NCBI RefSeq assembly: GCF_000283155.1
Contig: NW_004454178.1
Location: forward strand, 9,840,030 to 9,904,029
Direction of reading: 5' to 3'
From: Ceratotherium simum simum
Taxonomy: Eukaryota > Chordata > Mammalia > Perissodactyla > Rhinocerotidae
Length of the DNA stretch: 64,000 bases
Shown here: positions 1 through 10,697 of the stretch, piece by piece
Position numbering within the stretch: position 1 is the stretch's first letter
How the letters are laid out: each line of letters starts with the position of its first letter
Notes under the pieces: model-generated
What the model was told of the DNA's origin: nothing
The model's database searches: none
Seen by the model: only the letters and a program-made list of their open reading frames with translations
Program-made: the position numbers and the translations under genes

Positions 1-637
1 GGGAGGCTTAAACAATACTCTGTTCTCTGTGCATTTTCAGAACTCTTAGGTTTCATACTTAATTGTGTCCTTGTGGGAATAACAGGGGACTGCCCTCTAG
101 AGCAGGCAGCTTGTGGAAGGGGTTAGCTCTGGGGTCAGAAGTTTGTGCCAAGGGTGTCCCTAGGCTCAGTTCCAGGGTGAGTCATGGGAAATGCAGAGAG
201 GATGATCTTCTCCATGTTTGCAGGATTCCCTGGTCCCTGGTGTGCAGGAGAAAACTGGTCTCCGTAAACTGAGTCAGAAACCATCACAAAGCCCCTCCCT
301 TATTAAACCTCTCACATCTCTTTCTGGGAGAAAATGGGCTTTATTGTGGGTGAAACAAAAATTTTAATACACTTGGGAAAAACTATGCAAGTGAAGTGTT
401 TTCCATATACCTGGGTCTAAATTGTTACAGGGAGATTTTATTGTAGTAGGGCCCATGATCTCAGAGACCAGGTTTTTATCCGGAGGCTATTCTACTTTTA
501 TAACCACATCGGATGGGTGGAACATATGAGCTGATGACGATTTTGTTTCTCAGATCTGTCGTGTTTGTGAAACCAGTTTCTGCTCTTGACAAAGGTTCAG
601 CCATGATGTTGTTGTATCTGGAGGAAAGAATGGATAT
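1..637. other. Unassigned single-copy-looking sequence
   Basis: I see no gene, exon with coding character or recognisable repeat in this opening stretch. The open frames are 60-70 codons, overlap on both strands, and lack domain features. The segment is moderately AT-rich with few CpGs. Confidence 0.4.
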
Positions 638-705
638 CTTCCTCCCTCCCTCCCTCATTTTTTCCTTCCTCTCTCTCAGTCTCTCTCTCTCTTTCTCTGT
701 CTTAC
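638..705. repeat. Polypyrimidine (CT/CCTT) tract
   Basis: A strand-asymmetric run of C and T, first CCTC units and then CTCTCT units. It is a simple-sequence tract that produces the low-complexity Leu/Ser-rich frame crossing it. Confidence 0.85.
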
Positions 706-1439
706 AAGGCTTGTAATCAAAGGAACGATTTCAGAGTTTTCTGGGAATCTGTTTTCTCCTGTGAACCTAGGAGAGTGGGGACTGGTGATGCTGGTTCTGG
801 GAAGAAAAAACTCCTGAACTCCCATCTTCCATTCTCCCCATGCATTATGGGGAGAAGTTGCTCCCCTGGTAACAGCCCACATGGAAGCAGAAGAGGTGGC
901 TGTGATGTTGTAATAACCGTGGTAAAGAAATTGGCTTGGATGATGAGATAAGAAGCTATAAGCACCTTTTCTGCTTTCTCCTGGGGCCTCTTCCCCTGTT
1001 GAATACAGTGAGGCTGTAATTTTTCCTGACTTGAACTGGCTATTTCCAAGTTAGTGACTTAGATTTTATGTTCTTCCAAGATGTGACTTTCTCCATCAAT
1101 TACCTTGCAAATCTTTAATCTAAATGGTTGAATTATTACCTTTGGTCATCTCTAGGCATTCTACATTTGACAGAAAGGGGCAGTTATTTCTGGCCTTAAA
1201 ATCGGCTGAATCTGACCCTGTATTCGAATCCTCCTGTAATGCCAACACTTGGAACAGATGAGGCACTTTTGTGTTAAAGAAATGAAATTTTTTACGTAGG
1301 AAGTTGGATAGCTAGGTGGAGAAATAACTATGTATTTTTTTTTGCAAAAATGTATTACAGTGTATTTAGCTGTATGTTCTGGAAAAAGGAACACAGTTTT
1401 TCTGAAAGTAAGTAATTGCCTTGAGAGGTCGAGTTGGGG
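706..1439. other. Unassigned sequence
   Basis: No coding or repeat signal I can name. The longest frame (717-1049, minus) shows no domain features and is overlapped by another frame on the same strand, as expected by chance. Confidence 0.35.
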
Positions 1440-1845
1440 GAATATGCCACTTTACAGAACTAACCACTGTTAATATTCTTCCAGACTTTTTTCCTATGCA
1501 AGTATCTCTGTATTTTTCAGGTCATCTCATGTGATGCATACTATTGTCCTGTTAGCTGCTTTTTTTTACTTAACAGTATGCTGTGGATATGTTTTCATAA
1601 CAATATATAAAAATCCACACCCTGTGTTTTAAATGGCCACATAGAATCTAGTTGCATGGATGACGTTAATTTACTTAACCAGTCCTCTAGCGATGCACGT
1701 TGGGGTTGTTTCCTATTTTTCACTATTATAAATAACGCGGGGATGAACGTCGTTTTTACGTCTTTTTTTTAATTTGGGCAGTTATTTTCATAGAATGAAC
1801 CTTAGTATCCCTGGTCGAAGATGTCCACCCAAATACATGAATATA
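1440..1845 (-). mobile_element. Old L1 (L1M-type) 3' fragment
   Basis: Read on the minus strand this matches the end of an ancient LINE-1. The plus strand carries the reverse complement of the familiar ORF2-end and 3' UTR wording, such as 'tcctatttttcactattata' near 1711 followed by a genome-walker-like 'gatgaacgtcg'. It is heavily diverged with no open frame. Boundaries are approximate and no target duplication is visible. Confidence 0.65.
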
Positions 1846-2265
1846 CGCCTGTTATAAAAACTCAAAGACAGTACTCCTCCAACCCCATCCCCTCCCCTCC
1901 ACATAGTTAATAGGGTAGATTTGCATGTGTTTTGTTAAGCTGTGGTTTTACTAAAGATTAGTGAGTCACAGGAAGGCTGACTTCCCATTAAAAAATAACA
2001 ACAACAAACAACTCCTCTTTGGCATTTTTCTTCTGGTGCCCCTTCCCCTGCTTGCCCCCTCCTTCTGTCCTTATCACTGGCTACTCCCTTCTGTCTCCCT
2101 TCCCTCCTTTATTATGCAGAGAATGTTTCCTCTTCCATTTGGAACTGGGGTACCAACCTGTCCTTCAGTCTTTCAACAAATACTCGTGAAGCGCTACCCT
2201 GGTCCTGTCCTGTTCTAAGCTTTAGGTGTTCAGAAGGGAGCCAAAGAGAACTCATACTCCTATAG
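1846..2265. other. Unassigned sequence
   Basis: Includes C/T-rich stretches around 2035-2110. No recognisable gene or element. An 85-codon frame at 1961-2218 is compositionally biased and shows no domain features. Confidence 0.35.
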
Positions 2266-2392
2266 CACATTTTAGAGGGAGAGGGAGATGGGGAGGGATG
2301 GGAGAGGGGGAGGGGATAAGAGGGAGGGGGAGGGAAGATGGGATAGAGATGGAGAGGGGGAAGAGGAGGGGGAGAGGGAGGAAGAATTGTGC
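2266..2392. repeat. Purine-rich (GGGA/GAGA) tract
   Basis: About 125 bases of almost uninterrupted G and A in irregular GGGAGA units. The Arg/Gly/Glu-rich frame across it is an artefact of composition. Such tracts can form triplex or G-rich secondary structure, but nothing here shows function. Confidence 0.85.
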
Positions 2393-2519
2393 TAACAAAG
2401 AAACAAAATGAGTATTGAGATTATTTGTTTATTCCTAGACCTTTGCTATATTGGTTTATTTATTGTAGCTTTATAGTACATTTGAATATTGGGCAGAGCA
2501 ACTCCCTTAGAACTGTTTT

Positions 2520-3735
2520 ATTTTTTTTTTTATTGATGTTTTAATGGTTTCTAACATTGTGAAATTTTGGGTTGTACATTTTTGTTTGTCCATCACCATA
2601 TATATGACTCCCTTCACCCCTTGTGCCCACCCCCCACCCCCACTGCCCCTGGTAACCACAGTCCAGTTTTCTCTGTCCATGTGTTGGTTTATATTCCACA
2701 TATGAGTGAGATCATACAGTGTTTGTCTTTCTCTTTCTGGCTTATTTCACTTAACATAATACGCTCCAGGCCCATCCATGTTGTTGCAAATGGGACGATT
2801 TTGTCTTTTTTTATGGCTCAGTAGTATTCCATTGTATATATATACCACATTTTCTTAATCCAATCGTCAGTCGAGGGACACTTAGGTTGCTTCCACTTCT
2901 TGGCTATGGTGAATAATGCTGCAATGAACATAGGGGTGCATAAGCCTCTTTGGATTGTTGATTTCAGGTGCGTTGGATAGATTCCCAGTAGTGGGATGGC
3001 TGGATCATAGGGCATCTCTATTTTTAATTCTTTGAGGAATCTCCATACCGGTTTCCATAGAGGCTGCACCAATTTGCATTCCCACCAGCTGTGTATGAGG
3101 GTTCCTGTTTCTCCACATCCTCTCCAACATTTGTTGTTTTTTGTCTTGGTGATTATAGCCATTCTAACGGGCGTGAGATGATATCTTAGTGTTGTTTTGA
3201 TTTGCATTTCCCTGATGATTAGTGATGTTGAGCATCTTTTCATGTGCCTATTGGCCATCTGTATATCTTCCTTGGACAAGTGTCTGTTCATTTCCTCTGC
3301 CCATTTTTTGATCGGGTTGTTTGTTTTTTTGTTGTTCAGTTGTGTGAGTTCTTTATATATTATGGAGATCAACCCCTTGTCAGATGTATGTTTTGCAAAT
3401 ATTCTCTCCCAGCTGGTGGGTTGTCTGTTCATCTTGATTCTGGTTTCATTTGTCTTATAAAAGCTCTTTAATCTGATAAAGTCCCACTTGTTTATTTTTT
3501 CTTTAGTTTCCCTAGTCTGGGTAGGCATGTCATCTGAAAAGATTCCTTTAAAACCAATGTCAAATAGTGTGTTGCCTATATTTCTTCTATGAGTTTTATA
3601 GTTTCAGGTCTCACCGTCAGGTCTTTGATCCATTTTGAGTTAATTTTTGTGAATGGCGATAGCACATGGTCCACTTTCATTCTTTTGCATGTGGCTGTCC
3701 AGTTTTCCCAACACCATTTATTGAAGAGACTTTCC
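2520..3735 (-). mobile_element. 5'-truncated LINE-1 of perissodactyl type
   Basis: Minus-strand L1 comprising the end of ORF2, the 3' UTR and a poly(A) tail, seen as poly(T) at 2521-2531. It is flanked by an exact 12-base target-site duplication, 'tagaactgtttt' at 2508-2519 and 3736-3747, which fixes both ends. The body reads continuously into L1 ORF2 protein (see 2818-3528). The insertion lies in sequence that itself resembles an older L1 remnant (about 2400-2506). It is a 5'-truncated, inactive copy. Confidence 0.92.
2818..3528 (-). pseudogene. L1 ORF2 C-terminal remnant
   Basis: A 236-codon open stretch of the LINE-1 ORF2 protein (endonuclease/reverse transcriptase), C-terminal end only. 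It holds the Cys/His cluster typical of L1 ORF2, C134-C138-H146-C151 counted from the first Met shown, then the 'AIPLLGIYP' block and a 'MEYY' end. The frame looks open upstream of this Met too, so that Met is not a true start. The stop falls at a serine codon of the usual family sequence, consistent with a point mutation. The endonuclease and RT catalytic domains are absent because the copy is 5' truncated, so no activity is expected. Confidence 0.9.
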
Positions 3736-3962
3736 TAGAACTGTTTTTAAGGGGGTCAAACAGAGATATAGGGCAAAGATCAGGAGAAAGAGGGAACCTA
3801 GAAGGATTCACTGGAGGGGCTAGGAAACTCCCTTCTGGTTGGTAAAGATTTTGGCGCCCAGGGGATTTCCCGACTTGCCGGGAAGGAGCAATGCTGACTC
3901 CACATATGGGAAATGTGGGGTGTCCTAAAGTTCAGTCAAAGCAATCTGCTCCCCTCTCATGT

Positions 3963-4220
3963 CTAAAAAGAACTGGGCGACAACAGCAACGTCCATGTGA
4001 CTGAAATGATAAGTCCCTGGAATAGAGCAAAGACTTGAGCCAGGGTAATAAAGTGAATCGCAGCATCCACGGTGTAGTCTGCTGATGCAAAGTTGATCAT
4101 GATAAGAAGAAAAAACATCAAATCACTTAGGCCGTAGCTAACCTGGTTCCGTTGAATGGAACCCAAGTACGAAATGCTCACATTTCTTGAGCTTTTCCTT
4201 TGATTCCTAAGAAGTTCCAT
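3963..4220 (-). other. Unidentified membrane-like open frame (possible pseudogene or exon fragment)
   Basis: An 85-codon minus-strand frame with two hydrophobic stretches: about residues 33-46 (core 'DLMFFLLIMINFA') and about residues 55-80 (core 'FALFQGLIISVTWTLLL'). A basic, Ser/Arg-rich N-terminus precedes them. The first Met follows 'GAGGAA', which is not a strong Kozak context. About seven CpG dinucleotides are kept within the frame, more than in the surrounding DNA, which suggests a recent or coding origin. I do not recognise the family. It could be part of a processed pseudogene, an exon of a multi-pass membrane protein, or chance. No poly(A) tail or clear splice sites were found. Confidence 0.25.
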
Positions 4221-4230
4221 TTCCTCTTAA

Positions 4231-4604
4231 AATTGAAATCAATATTGACTTTTTATTGTTGTTACTGATGAATAATTTGCCATGTGGAGTCTTCCAAGTT
4301 TGAGTTTTAACCTACTACTACTGTACTTCCTAGCCTAAGTGGAAATTGATTTCGGAAAGTCAAAGGATACAATTCTGTTGAACGGTTTTCATTTTACAAT
4401 GATGGTGTAGTAGTAAATGAGGACATTAGAATAAACATCATAAGGCCCTGGCTGTGAGCATCAATAGTGTTTTTTTTGATAGCTATTAGAGTTATTGAGT
4501 TTTCCATTTTATAATACCATTTGTGATTATGCTGGAGTGAGCAGAAAAGAAGCTCTGGTAATATGGATTATTTTTTGATGCATTAAGGAGGCATATTGGA
4601 TTCA
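4231..4604. other. Unassigned AT-rich sequence
   Basis: AT-rich sequence between the membrane-like frame and a MIR. No gene or element recognised. Confidence 0.35.
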
Positions 4605-4805
4605 GAATCCAAGATTTTGGTTTTAGGTCTAGCCCTACAAGCTGTATTTCCTCCCTCCAGGCCATTTCTCTTCTGTGAATCTCAGTTGTATTGTCTGTAA
4701 AAGGGAAAAATAAGACTTGTCTTACCCATATTTTGGGTTGTTGAATGGCCTGAAAAAGGTAATGCATGGAAAGCCGCTTTGTAAATGGCAAAGCGTGAGC
4801 AATCT
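4605..4805 (+). mobile_element. MIR SINE
   Basis: Plus-strand mammalian-wide interspersed repeat. It keeps the core phrases corresponding to 'cctcagtttcctcatctgta' (here degraded near 4672-4700) and a 3' part about small increases around 4740-4800. Diverged, boundaries approximate. Confidence 0.6.
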
Positions 4806-5084
4806 TAAGACACTGTTCAGGGATCGTGCCTATAAAATGCCAGGCGATTATCTAGGGACCCAAAACATCTGTCAGAGTCCTTCTGAGTGGTGATTTGTAA
4901 ATAACCCATTTAACCCACTAATTAATTTTTGGACCTGATTCAAAGTCTTAATTCATTCTACTTTCATTTGTAGTAATGATCATATCACGAACAAATCTAG
5001 GCTCTTCTCTGGGTTGGGTTGTTTGCTTTTCCTAAGAACAATCTATTGCCCCTTGGTGCGTGGGCATGGAGGACTGGATAGTAC

Positions 5085-5545
5085 AAATCATTGGTCCTCA
5101 ATCTGGATCTCCAGCACTCACAGGGAAGTTTTAAAAAATGTTGATTCTAGGGGCTGGTCTGGTGGTGTAGTGGTTAAGTTTGTGTGCTCCACTTTGGTGG
5201 CCTGGGGTTCGCAGGTTCGGATCCCGGCGTGGACCTACACACTGCTTATCAAGCCGTGCTGTGGTGGCATCCCATATACAAAATAGAGGAAGATGGGCAC
5301 AGTTGTTAGCTCAGGGCCAATCTTCCTCAAGCAAACAGAGGAAGATTGGCAACAGATGTTAGCTCAGGGCCAATCTTCCTCACCAAAAAAAAAAAAAAAC
5401 GACAAAAATAGAACATATTAAAAAAATGCTGATTCTAAGTTCTCACTTCAGACCTACTGAATTAGAATCCTCAGAGGCTGGGGCCCCCAAATCTGTGTTT
5501 CTAACCAGCTCCCCAGCGCTTCAGATGCACAGCCAGTCTTAGGGC
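5085..5545. mobile_element. hAT-type non-autonomous DNA transposon (MER5/MER58-like), split
   Basis: The two halves (about 5085-5149 and 5438-5545) read together as the middle of a MER5/MER58-like hAT element. Wording includes an 'ggaagttttaaaaaatg' block on the left and 'gaattagaatcctcagagg' plus 'ggggcccccaaatctg' on the right. The ERE SINE at 5150-5417 interrupts it. Outer termini are degraded. Confidence 0.55.
5150..5417 (+). mobile_element. ERE-type tRNA-derived SINE
   Basis: Plus-strand SINE starting 'ggggctggtctgg'. It has a tRNA-like A box ('tagtggttaag') and an intact-looking B box 'ggttcggatcc' near 5214-5224. The body contains two direct copies of a roughly 40-base 'ttagctcagggccaatcttc' unit and ends in an A-rich tail (5385-5417). 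Flanking duplication is 5131-5149 versus 5418-5437 with two differences. This is the perissodactyl ERE family, mobilised by L1. Confidence 0.92.
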
Positions 5546-6559
5546 TACACCTGGAACCAAGAGGCAAAGTTTCTATTTCTTGCTCTGTCAAGTACTCGCT
5601 GAGTCTCTCTGGACCTCACCTTTGTCATCAGTAAAATGTCTCTGTTTTTAAGCTGTGATCAAAATCCAAGAGCGGAGGAGCTTCAGATACTTCAGATCTG
5701 TAAACAATGAAGCATTTCAAGCCAATCTGAAGAATTCAACTGTCCTGAGAACTCTTCGTTGCTTTTGTTTAATATTCGGGATCCGGAAAGCTTTTGTCTG
5801 AAGTGAGTTTCATAGCTAAAGAAGTTTGGAACCCACTAAGAATCTATGACCTCTACGTTACCTTCTCGCTCTGACAATCTTTGGTTATATAGCCACAGTT
5901 AAAATGCTCTCAGAGAAGATGGCATAAAACTTCTTTCTTTTGTTTCATGTTCTACTTATTAAAACTCAGCCCAAATCTCAGCAGCGTTGAGGGACCAGCT
6001 TTGAGGATAATTTGGGTCTTCAAAGAACACCCCTCTGCCTCGTTGAAAAAAGTTGTGTTAAAGCAATGAAATGTTGTTTGAAGGAGAGAAAAAGCACAAG
6101 CCGACTACTGAATAACAGGAATAGTGTTAAAAAAACAAAACAATCCCTGCCCTGGGATCAAGGCCAGAGAGAGACAGCATGATCATATGCAGGGGATAAG
6201 GAGAGAGGGGAAGAAAGGGAGGCATTAGAATGGCTCCAGCTCAATTAAAGACACGTATGTGCAATTTGGGGATAGTCTTCTGAATTCAGAACAATAGCTG
6301 GCAACAGAAACATGAATGGCCCCAGGAGAACTCACAATGCAAGAAACACTGGATTATGCATCTCTGTTCAGACAAGGGGCCAAATAAAGGAGCAAAACAC
6401 ACAAGTGGACATAATTGTTTGCCGTTCAAGGGAGCCACAGACCGCTTGGCATATGGTGTGTGGAGATTCCGGCATGGGAATCTCATTTGGAACGACTATT
6501 CTTGTTCCAGAGACCTGGGAGCCAGAGGAGCATGGGCCTGACTGAAAGATGAGGTGAAT
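5546..6559. other. Unassigned sequence
   Basis: About 1 kb with no clear gene or repeat. Overlapping frames at 6286-6661 on both strands show no domain features. Part of the 3' end may belong to the mariner remnant that follows. Confidence 0.35.
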
Positions 6560-6573
6560 TTTTCTCTCCACTT

Positions 6574-6765
6574 TTGATGCAGAACAGTATTTCTCAGCTT
6601 CCTCACCCAACTTATTCACCAAACTTGGCTTCAGTAGACATTCATTGTTTCCAAAACTCAAATCTCTCCCACAAAGGACACAGATATGCCATTACTAAAG
6701 ATATTTTGAAAACACGCTGCAGACTGAAGAGAATCCCCAAAAAAGGAGATGCAAAACTCTTTTGA
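6574..6765 (+). pseudogene. Mariner-like transposase C-terminal remnant
   Basis: A 63-codon plus-strand frame that resembles the end of a mariner/Tc1 transposase catalytic domain. The key signature is 'LPHPTYSPNLASVD', the counterpart of the conserved HPPYSPDL block that carries the third catalytic Asp, here the D of 'SVD' at about residue 22. A 'KGHRYAI' block and an 'RIPKK' block follow, as in the family. The first two catalytic Asp residues are not found upstream in frame, and a stop follows soon, so it is a broken copy. Terminal inverted repeats were not located. Confidence 0.6.
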
Positions 6766-7140
6766 GTAACACTGGGAATAAGTGCACGGAGTCCCCATGG
6801 ACCAATGGGGGCGTGTGATGCCTGGCGCATTCCCTGTCCTGTTTGTGGAACTTTCAGAGAATGGGGAAGATTGAGTTGTGGTGCGTGGGGGCCTGTGAGA
6901 TGTGACCGCATCATAGTCTGTGGGACTTTCTGGCTTAGATGCGAGGATTCACAGAGCACCATGTTCTCTGGGTACAGGGAGGAGAAACAGGATGTAAACG
7001 TTAAAAACATCCAGCTCTCCAAGTCTGTGTGTACTTAGGGATAACTCCCAGAACTTCATCGGTTCTGGGCCATGTTACAAGGGGCAGAAAGAGAAATTCT
7101 GAGGCCAAATACATCTGGGAAACAGTTGAAGTAAAACAGG
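6766..7140. other. Unassigned sequence, possibly further mariner remains
   Basis: The first tens of bases could continue the transposase in a degraded form ('HWE' then 'VHG' in broken frames). The rest is unassigned. Confidence 0.25.
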
Positions 7141-7162
7141 TTTTTTTTTTTTTTTTTTTTTT
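7141..7162. repeat. Poly(T) run, 22 bases
   Basis: Uninterrupted homopolymer. It could be the tail of a minus-strand retroposon, but the sequence to its right (7163-7310) does not look like ERE or L1, and I see no flanking duplication. Confidence 0.8.
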
Positions 7163-7334
7163 ATTGTAGGACTTTTCATAATCTTTGGTATTCTAGGAAA
7201 CGGATATCATATGCAGCATTTTCCAAACGTATTTGCTTATGGAAACATTTCTTTGCATGGCATCTCTTGAGACTAATGTTCTGTGGAACACACATCGCAA
7301 AGAAAAGAAATGGGGTCAAGGAATCTTAGGGACC

Positions 7335-7500
7335 TTAGAGTCTGTTTCCTCATCTTAGAAACCAGGTTATAGATGCTGAGAGAGAATATGGTTTTCCCAG
7401 GATCATGCAGATGGTTTTTGGCTCAGGCTGGATGAGAAAGCAGAGTATCATGTAGAAAGTAACAAGTTTTAGGAATCCAGGTACATCTCTTTCTACTATA
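7335..7500 (-). mobile_element. MIR SINE fragment
   Basis: Minus-strand MIR remnant with the reverse-complement core around 7345-7410 (degraded 'cctcatcttagaaaccaggt' then 'atgctgagagagaatatgg'). Diverged and partial. Confidence 0.5.
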
Positions 7501-7794
7501 TCACATTGTACTTGTCCTCGCCCCTTTGTGCAGGAGGTCAGTGCTATTCTACAGTAAAGCTGAGATCAGGAAGGACGGGTATTTGAGTCCGATTTGGGAA
7601 GAGTTTCAATGCCAGATATTTTTGGATTTTATCCTATGGTGTTATATTTCCATCTTAGTATTTATCACACTGTGTCATCATTGTCTCCGGTGGCAGATGA
7701 CAATATTTTGCTCACAGTTCTTGCTTCTTTTTCCATCTTTGCTATGGTGGGTGGAGTCTGCTTTCCTGTCCCATCGATGTTGGGCATGGCCATG

Positions 7795-8185
7795 TGTTAT
7801 GGGCTGAATTGTGTCCCCCCCACAATTCATATGTGGAAGTCCTAACCCCTAGTACCTCAGAATGTGACTGTATTTGAAGATGGGGTCTTTAAAGAGGTGA
7901 TTAAGTTAAAATGAGGTCATTAGGGTGGGCCCTAGTCCAATATGACTGGTGTCCCCATAAGAAGAAACGATGAGGACACAGATACGCACAGAAGGAAGAC
8001 CATGTGAAGACACAGGGAGAAGGCAGACATTGACAAGGCAAGGAGGGAGACCTCAGAGGAGACCAACTCTACCTATATCTTCATCTTGGACCTCTAGCCT
8101 TCAGAACTGCCAGGCAATAAATTTCTGCTGTTGAAGCCACCCTGTTTGTGGGACTTTGTCACAGCAGTCCTGGGAAACTGACACA
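7795..8185 (+). mobile_element. Solo LTR of ERVL-MaLR (MLT1/MST) type
   Basis: Starts 'tgttatgggctgaattgtgt' and ends '...aactgacaca', as expected for TG...CA MaLR LTRs. Internal wording 'tatgactggtgtcccc', 'gaccatgtgaagacacaggg' and a poly(A) signal 'aataaa' at 8116-8121 match the family. About 390 bp and no internal coding region, so it is a solo LTR left by recombination. The 5-base target duplication is not preserved. Confidence 0.85.
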
Positions 8186-8337
8186 ATGTCTGAGGTAGTG
8201 TTCATGATTGGTAGGTGGCCGTCATCCAAGGAGTCATCAGGAGCCCAGGCCTCTCCCATCTTGTGGCCCTGCCATCTTCAGCACACTGTTTCCAATGTCA
8301 CTGTGCTTGTCTACAAGAAGACAGTAGTGGGGGAAGA

Positions 8338-8525
8338 GAGTGAAGGAACACAAGTGAATGTTTTTTGGGCTACATCTGGAAGCAGCATACACTCACATTC
8401 TATTGGTTAGAACTCAGTCACATGGGCACACCTACTGCAAAGGATGCTGGGAACTGTAGTCTTGCTGTGCACCCAGGAGGAAGGGGAAATGGACTTGGAG
8501 ATTAGCTGGCCAGTCTCAGCCATAT
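8338..8525 (+). mobile_element. Ancient interspersed repeat, partial (same family as 30890-31345)
   Basis: Carries 'ttctattggttagaactcag', 'cacatgggcacacctactgc' and 'ctgggaactgtagtc', matching the second copy near 31218-31285 in order and orientation. Family name not assigned. Confidence 0.5.
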
Positions 8526-9510
8526 CTCTTAACTATCCCATGGAATAGGTTGTGTGAAAAAATGGAAATAATTTTTCTCAGATCATACAGCTGGAAAGTG
8601 GCATATACTTTATATCTTTATAAAAGAAACTTGTAAAGAAAATATGTATAGACGTGTGTAATGTAAGAAGTAACAGCCCCATTTGTTCCTCCTCTCCCAA
8701 AGCCAGGCCCCAGTGGAGACTGGAGGGCCAGCCCCATGGCCTCATGGGCAGCCTTGTCCCATCTGTCAAGTGGTTCATCTGACTTGAGTGAAGTGAGGCT
8801 TCACCCTGGTGCTCGGATTAACAACTGCACAGGGAGTGTGGCTTCTCCCCAATACCAAAGTCACTTTCCCCACCCTGTGGATGCCCTCACTGGGAAATTC
8901 CACTGATTTCTACACACAGAGAACCTAATGCCTCTTCCATTCTGACTGGTATTTATTTGGTGGCAACTGATTGAGACTCAGACAAAGTCAGGAGGTTAGA
9001 AAAGCATCAGATCATTCTGGCTGAAATGAGCTGAATATTAGCTGGAGGAACAACCTAGAAGCACATTCAGAAACAGTGATTATTTTTATTTTTAATGTTG
9101 GTGGCCTGGTTTAATTTTCTTTGCAAAATAAAACCATGACTTTGACGCTAGCTCCAGCTTTGATATGACGGTGGTATTTTGACTTGCTTGTTTTTCTCCT
9201 CATACCGGAAAATATTGATTCTAACTTGGCCCTGTTTAAGGCTGGGGAAATTTAAGATTTTATTTTCTCATTTAGGCAAAGAGGTGAATTTAGATGGATT
9301 ATCATCAAGTCTTCTCTTACGGGGAGCATTTGTTCTAAGCTCAGGAATACCCTGCAGGTTCTGCTATCTGTGACATTTGCAACATTCCCCTTTGTTTTTT
9401 GCTGTTCAGTTCTTATGGTGTCTCTTATCTCCCAGGAACACTTGTCTTGTTCAAGTGCTATTGCGTTGTTAGAAAATAGGTTCTAATTCTCTTAAGGTGA
9501 AATGTTTCCC
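8526..9510. other. Unassigned sequence
   Basis: No gene or clear repeat found. AT-rich around 9060-9130. Confidence 0.35.
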
Positions 9511-9514
9511 ACAT

Positions 9515-9620
9515 TTACTTTTCATTCATTCAACAAACATTTATCAAATGACTTCTAGTCCGCAGAGGACCAAAATGAATAAGACAGTCCCTGCCCTCCC
9601 AAACCCGCTGTCTAGTGGGG
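9515..9620 (+). mobile_element. Ancient interspersed repeat fragment
   Basis: Has the common mammalian phrase series 'cattcattcaacaaacattt', 'aatgaataagacagtccctg' and 'tctagtgggg'. Related fragments occur at 19094-19230, 21100-21230, 26205-26780, 45190-45350 and 54280-54400. I cannot name the family with certainty. Confidence 0.5.
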
Positions 9621-9972
9621 TTGATTCCATTGTCACTGAAACTTGTAGTGTGTATTGTGGGAAGCCTGGTTATCTTATCGTATGTTCCAGGGGCAGCTTA
9701 ATGCCTTGAATGAAAAGACTGAGCGTAATCTTGATATTCTTAAAATTTGGAAACATGCCTTCCTGGACATATACATAAATATAAGTAATTTCCCTTATTA
9801 TTGTAAGAGGCAGTTGAACAGGAAGTAAAAATGGTATTTCTGGAAAATAGTACATTACTCAAAAATGACATGGAATGTATCATTGATTTTATTTTATTAT
9901 ATAGCAGCTCTCTGTTAAATAAATTATTGAATATGTTAGGGAAGAACTTGATAGGAAATAGTCTATATTCTG

Positions 9973-10123
9973 CCTTTTCCTTCCTTCCTCCCTTCCTTCC
10001 TTCCTTCCTTCTTTCCTTCCCTCCCTCCTCTATCCCTCTCCCTCCTCTCCCTTCCCCCTTTTGTCCTCCCTCCCTTTTTACCTTCCTCTCTCCTTCCCTC
10101 CCTCCCTTTCTTCTTTCTTTCTT
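9973..10123. repeat. Polypyrimidine (TTCC/CCCT) tract
   Basis: About 150 bases of C and T, beginning as near-perfect TTCC units and decaying to CCCT and TTTC units. It creates the Pro/Ser/Leu-rich 117-codon frame at 9831-10184, which is not a gene. Confidence 0.9.
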
Positions 10124-10697
10124 TGTTAATATTCATGGTGGTTCTGTGTTCAGGATTTTCCAGTATACACCCAATTTCATATAATTTTATTCTTTTAAAA
10201 TAAGATGCTTTATTAAATACTTAACTAAATGTGATTTGATTTCTATACCCTTGTTAAACTTTTCACATAAAAGAACCCACAAAATGGAAAAAAAATCCTT
10301 GCTAGGGCTTTGGTTCTCTCTCTGGCTTGGATAACATGTCCCATGGGTGTGTTTAAGGTTCAGGGAGAGGCCTGAATGGGACTGTATGGGGACACACAGG
10401 TGACTAGGGCTCAGCTCTTGTTATGATCTAACAGGAGAGAGAAGGTGGAAATCTAAGCCCGTGCCACAAAGGCACGATTTGGTGAGTGTACATCACATCC
10501 CTCATGGACTTTTCCAGCCAGGAAGTGTGTGAAAAGTGAGAAATTACTTCATCCATGTGGTTTTATCCCTGCACATTTACGTTCAGAACAATCCCTCTAG
10601 ACAAGATGTTTCCCCAGAATTGGCTTTTTGTTGATCTGATAAAATCCAAGGCACTCAATTCATGGGGAGAATTTCTGACTTCCTCTGTTGTACATTG
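10124..10697. other. Unassigned sequence
   Basis: No gene or named repeat recognised up to the left end of the hAT-like element. Confidence 0.35.

Noticed and set aside
7141..7310. Poly(T) followed by possible retroposon
   Set aside because: Sequence after the run does not match ERE or L1, and no flanking duplication was found.
9831..10184. 117-codon frame rich in Pro, Ser and Leu
   Set aside because: Made by the polypyrimidine tract at 9973-10123.
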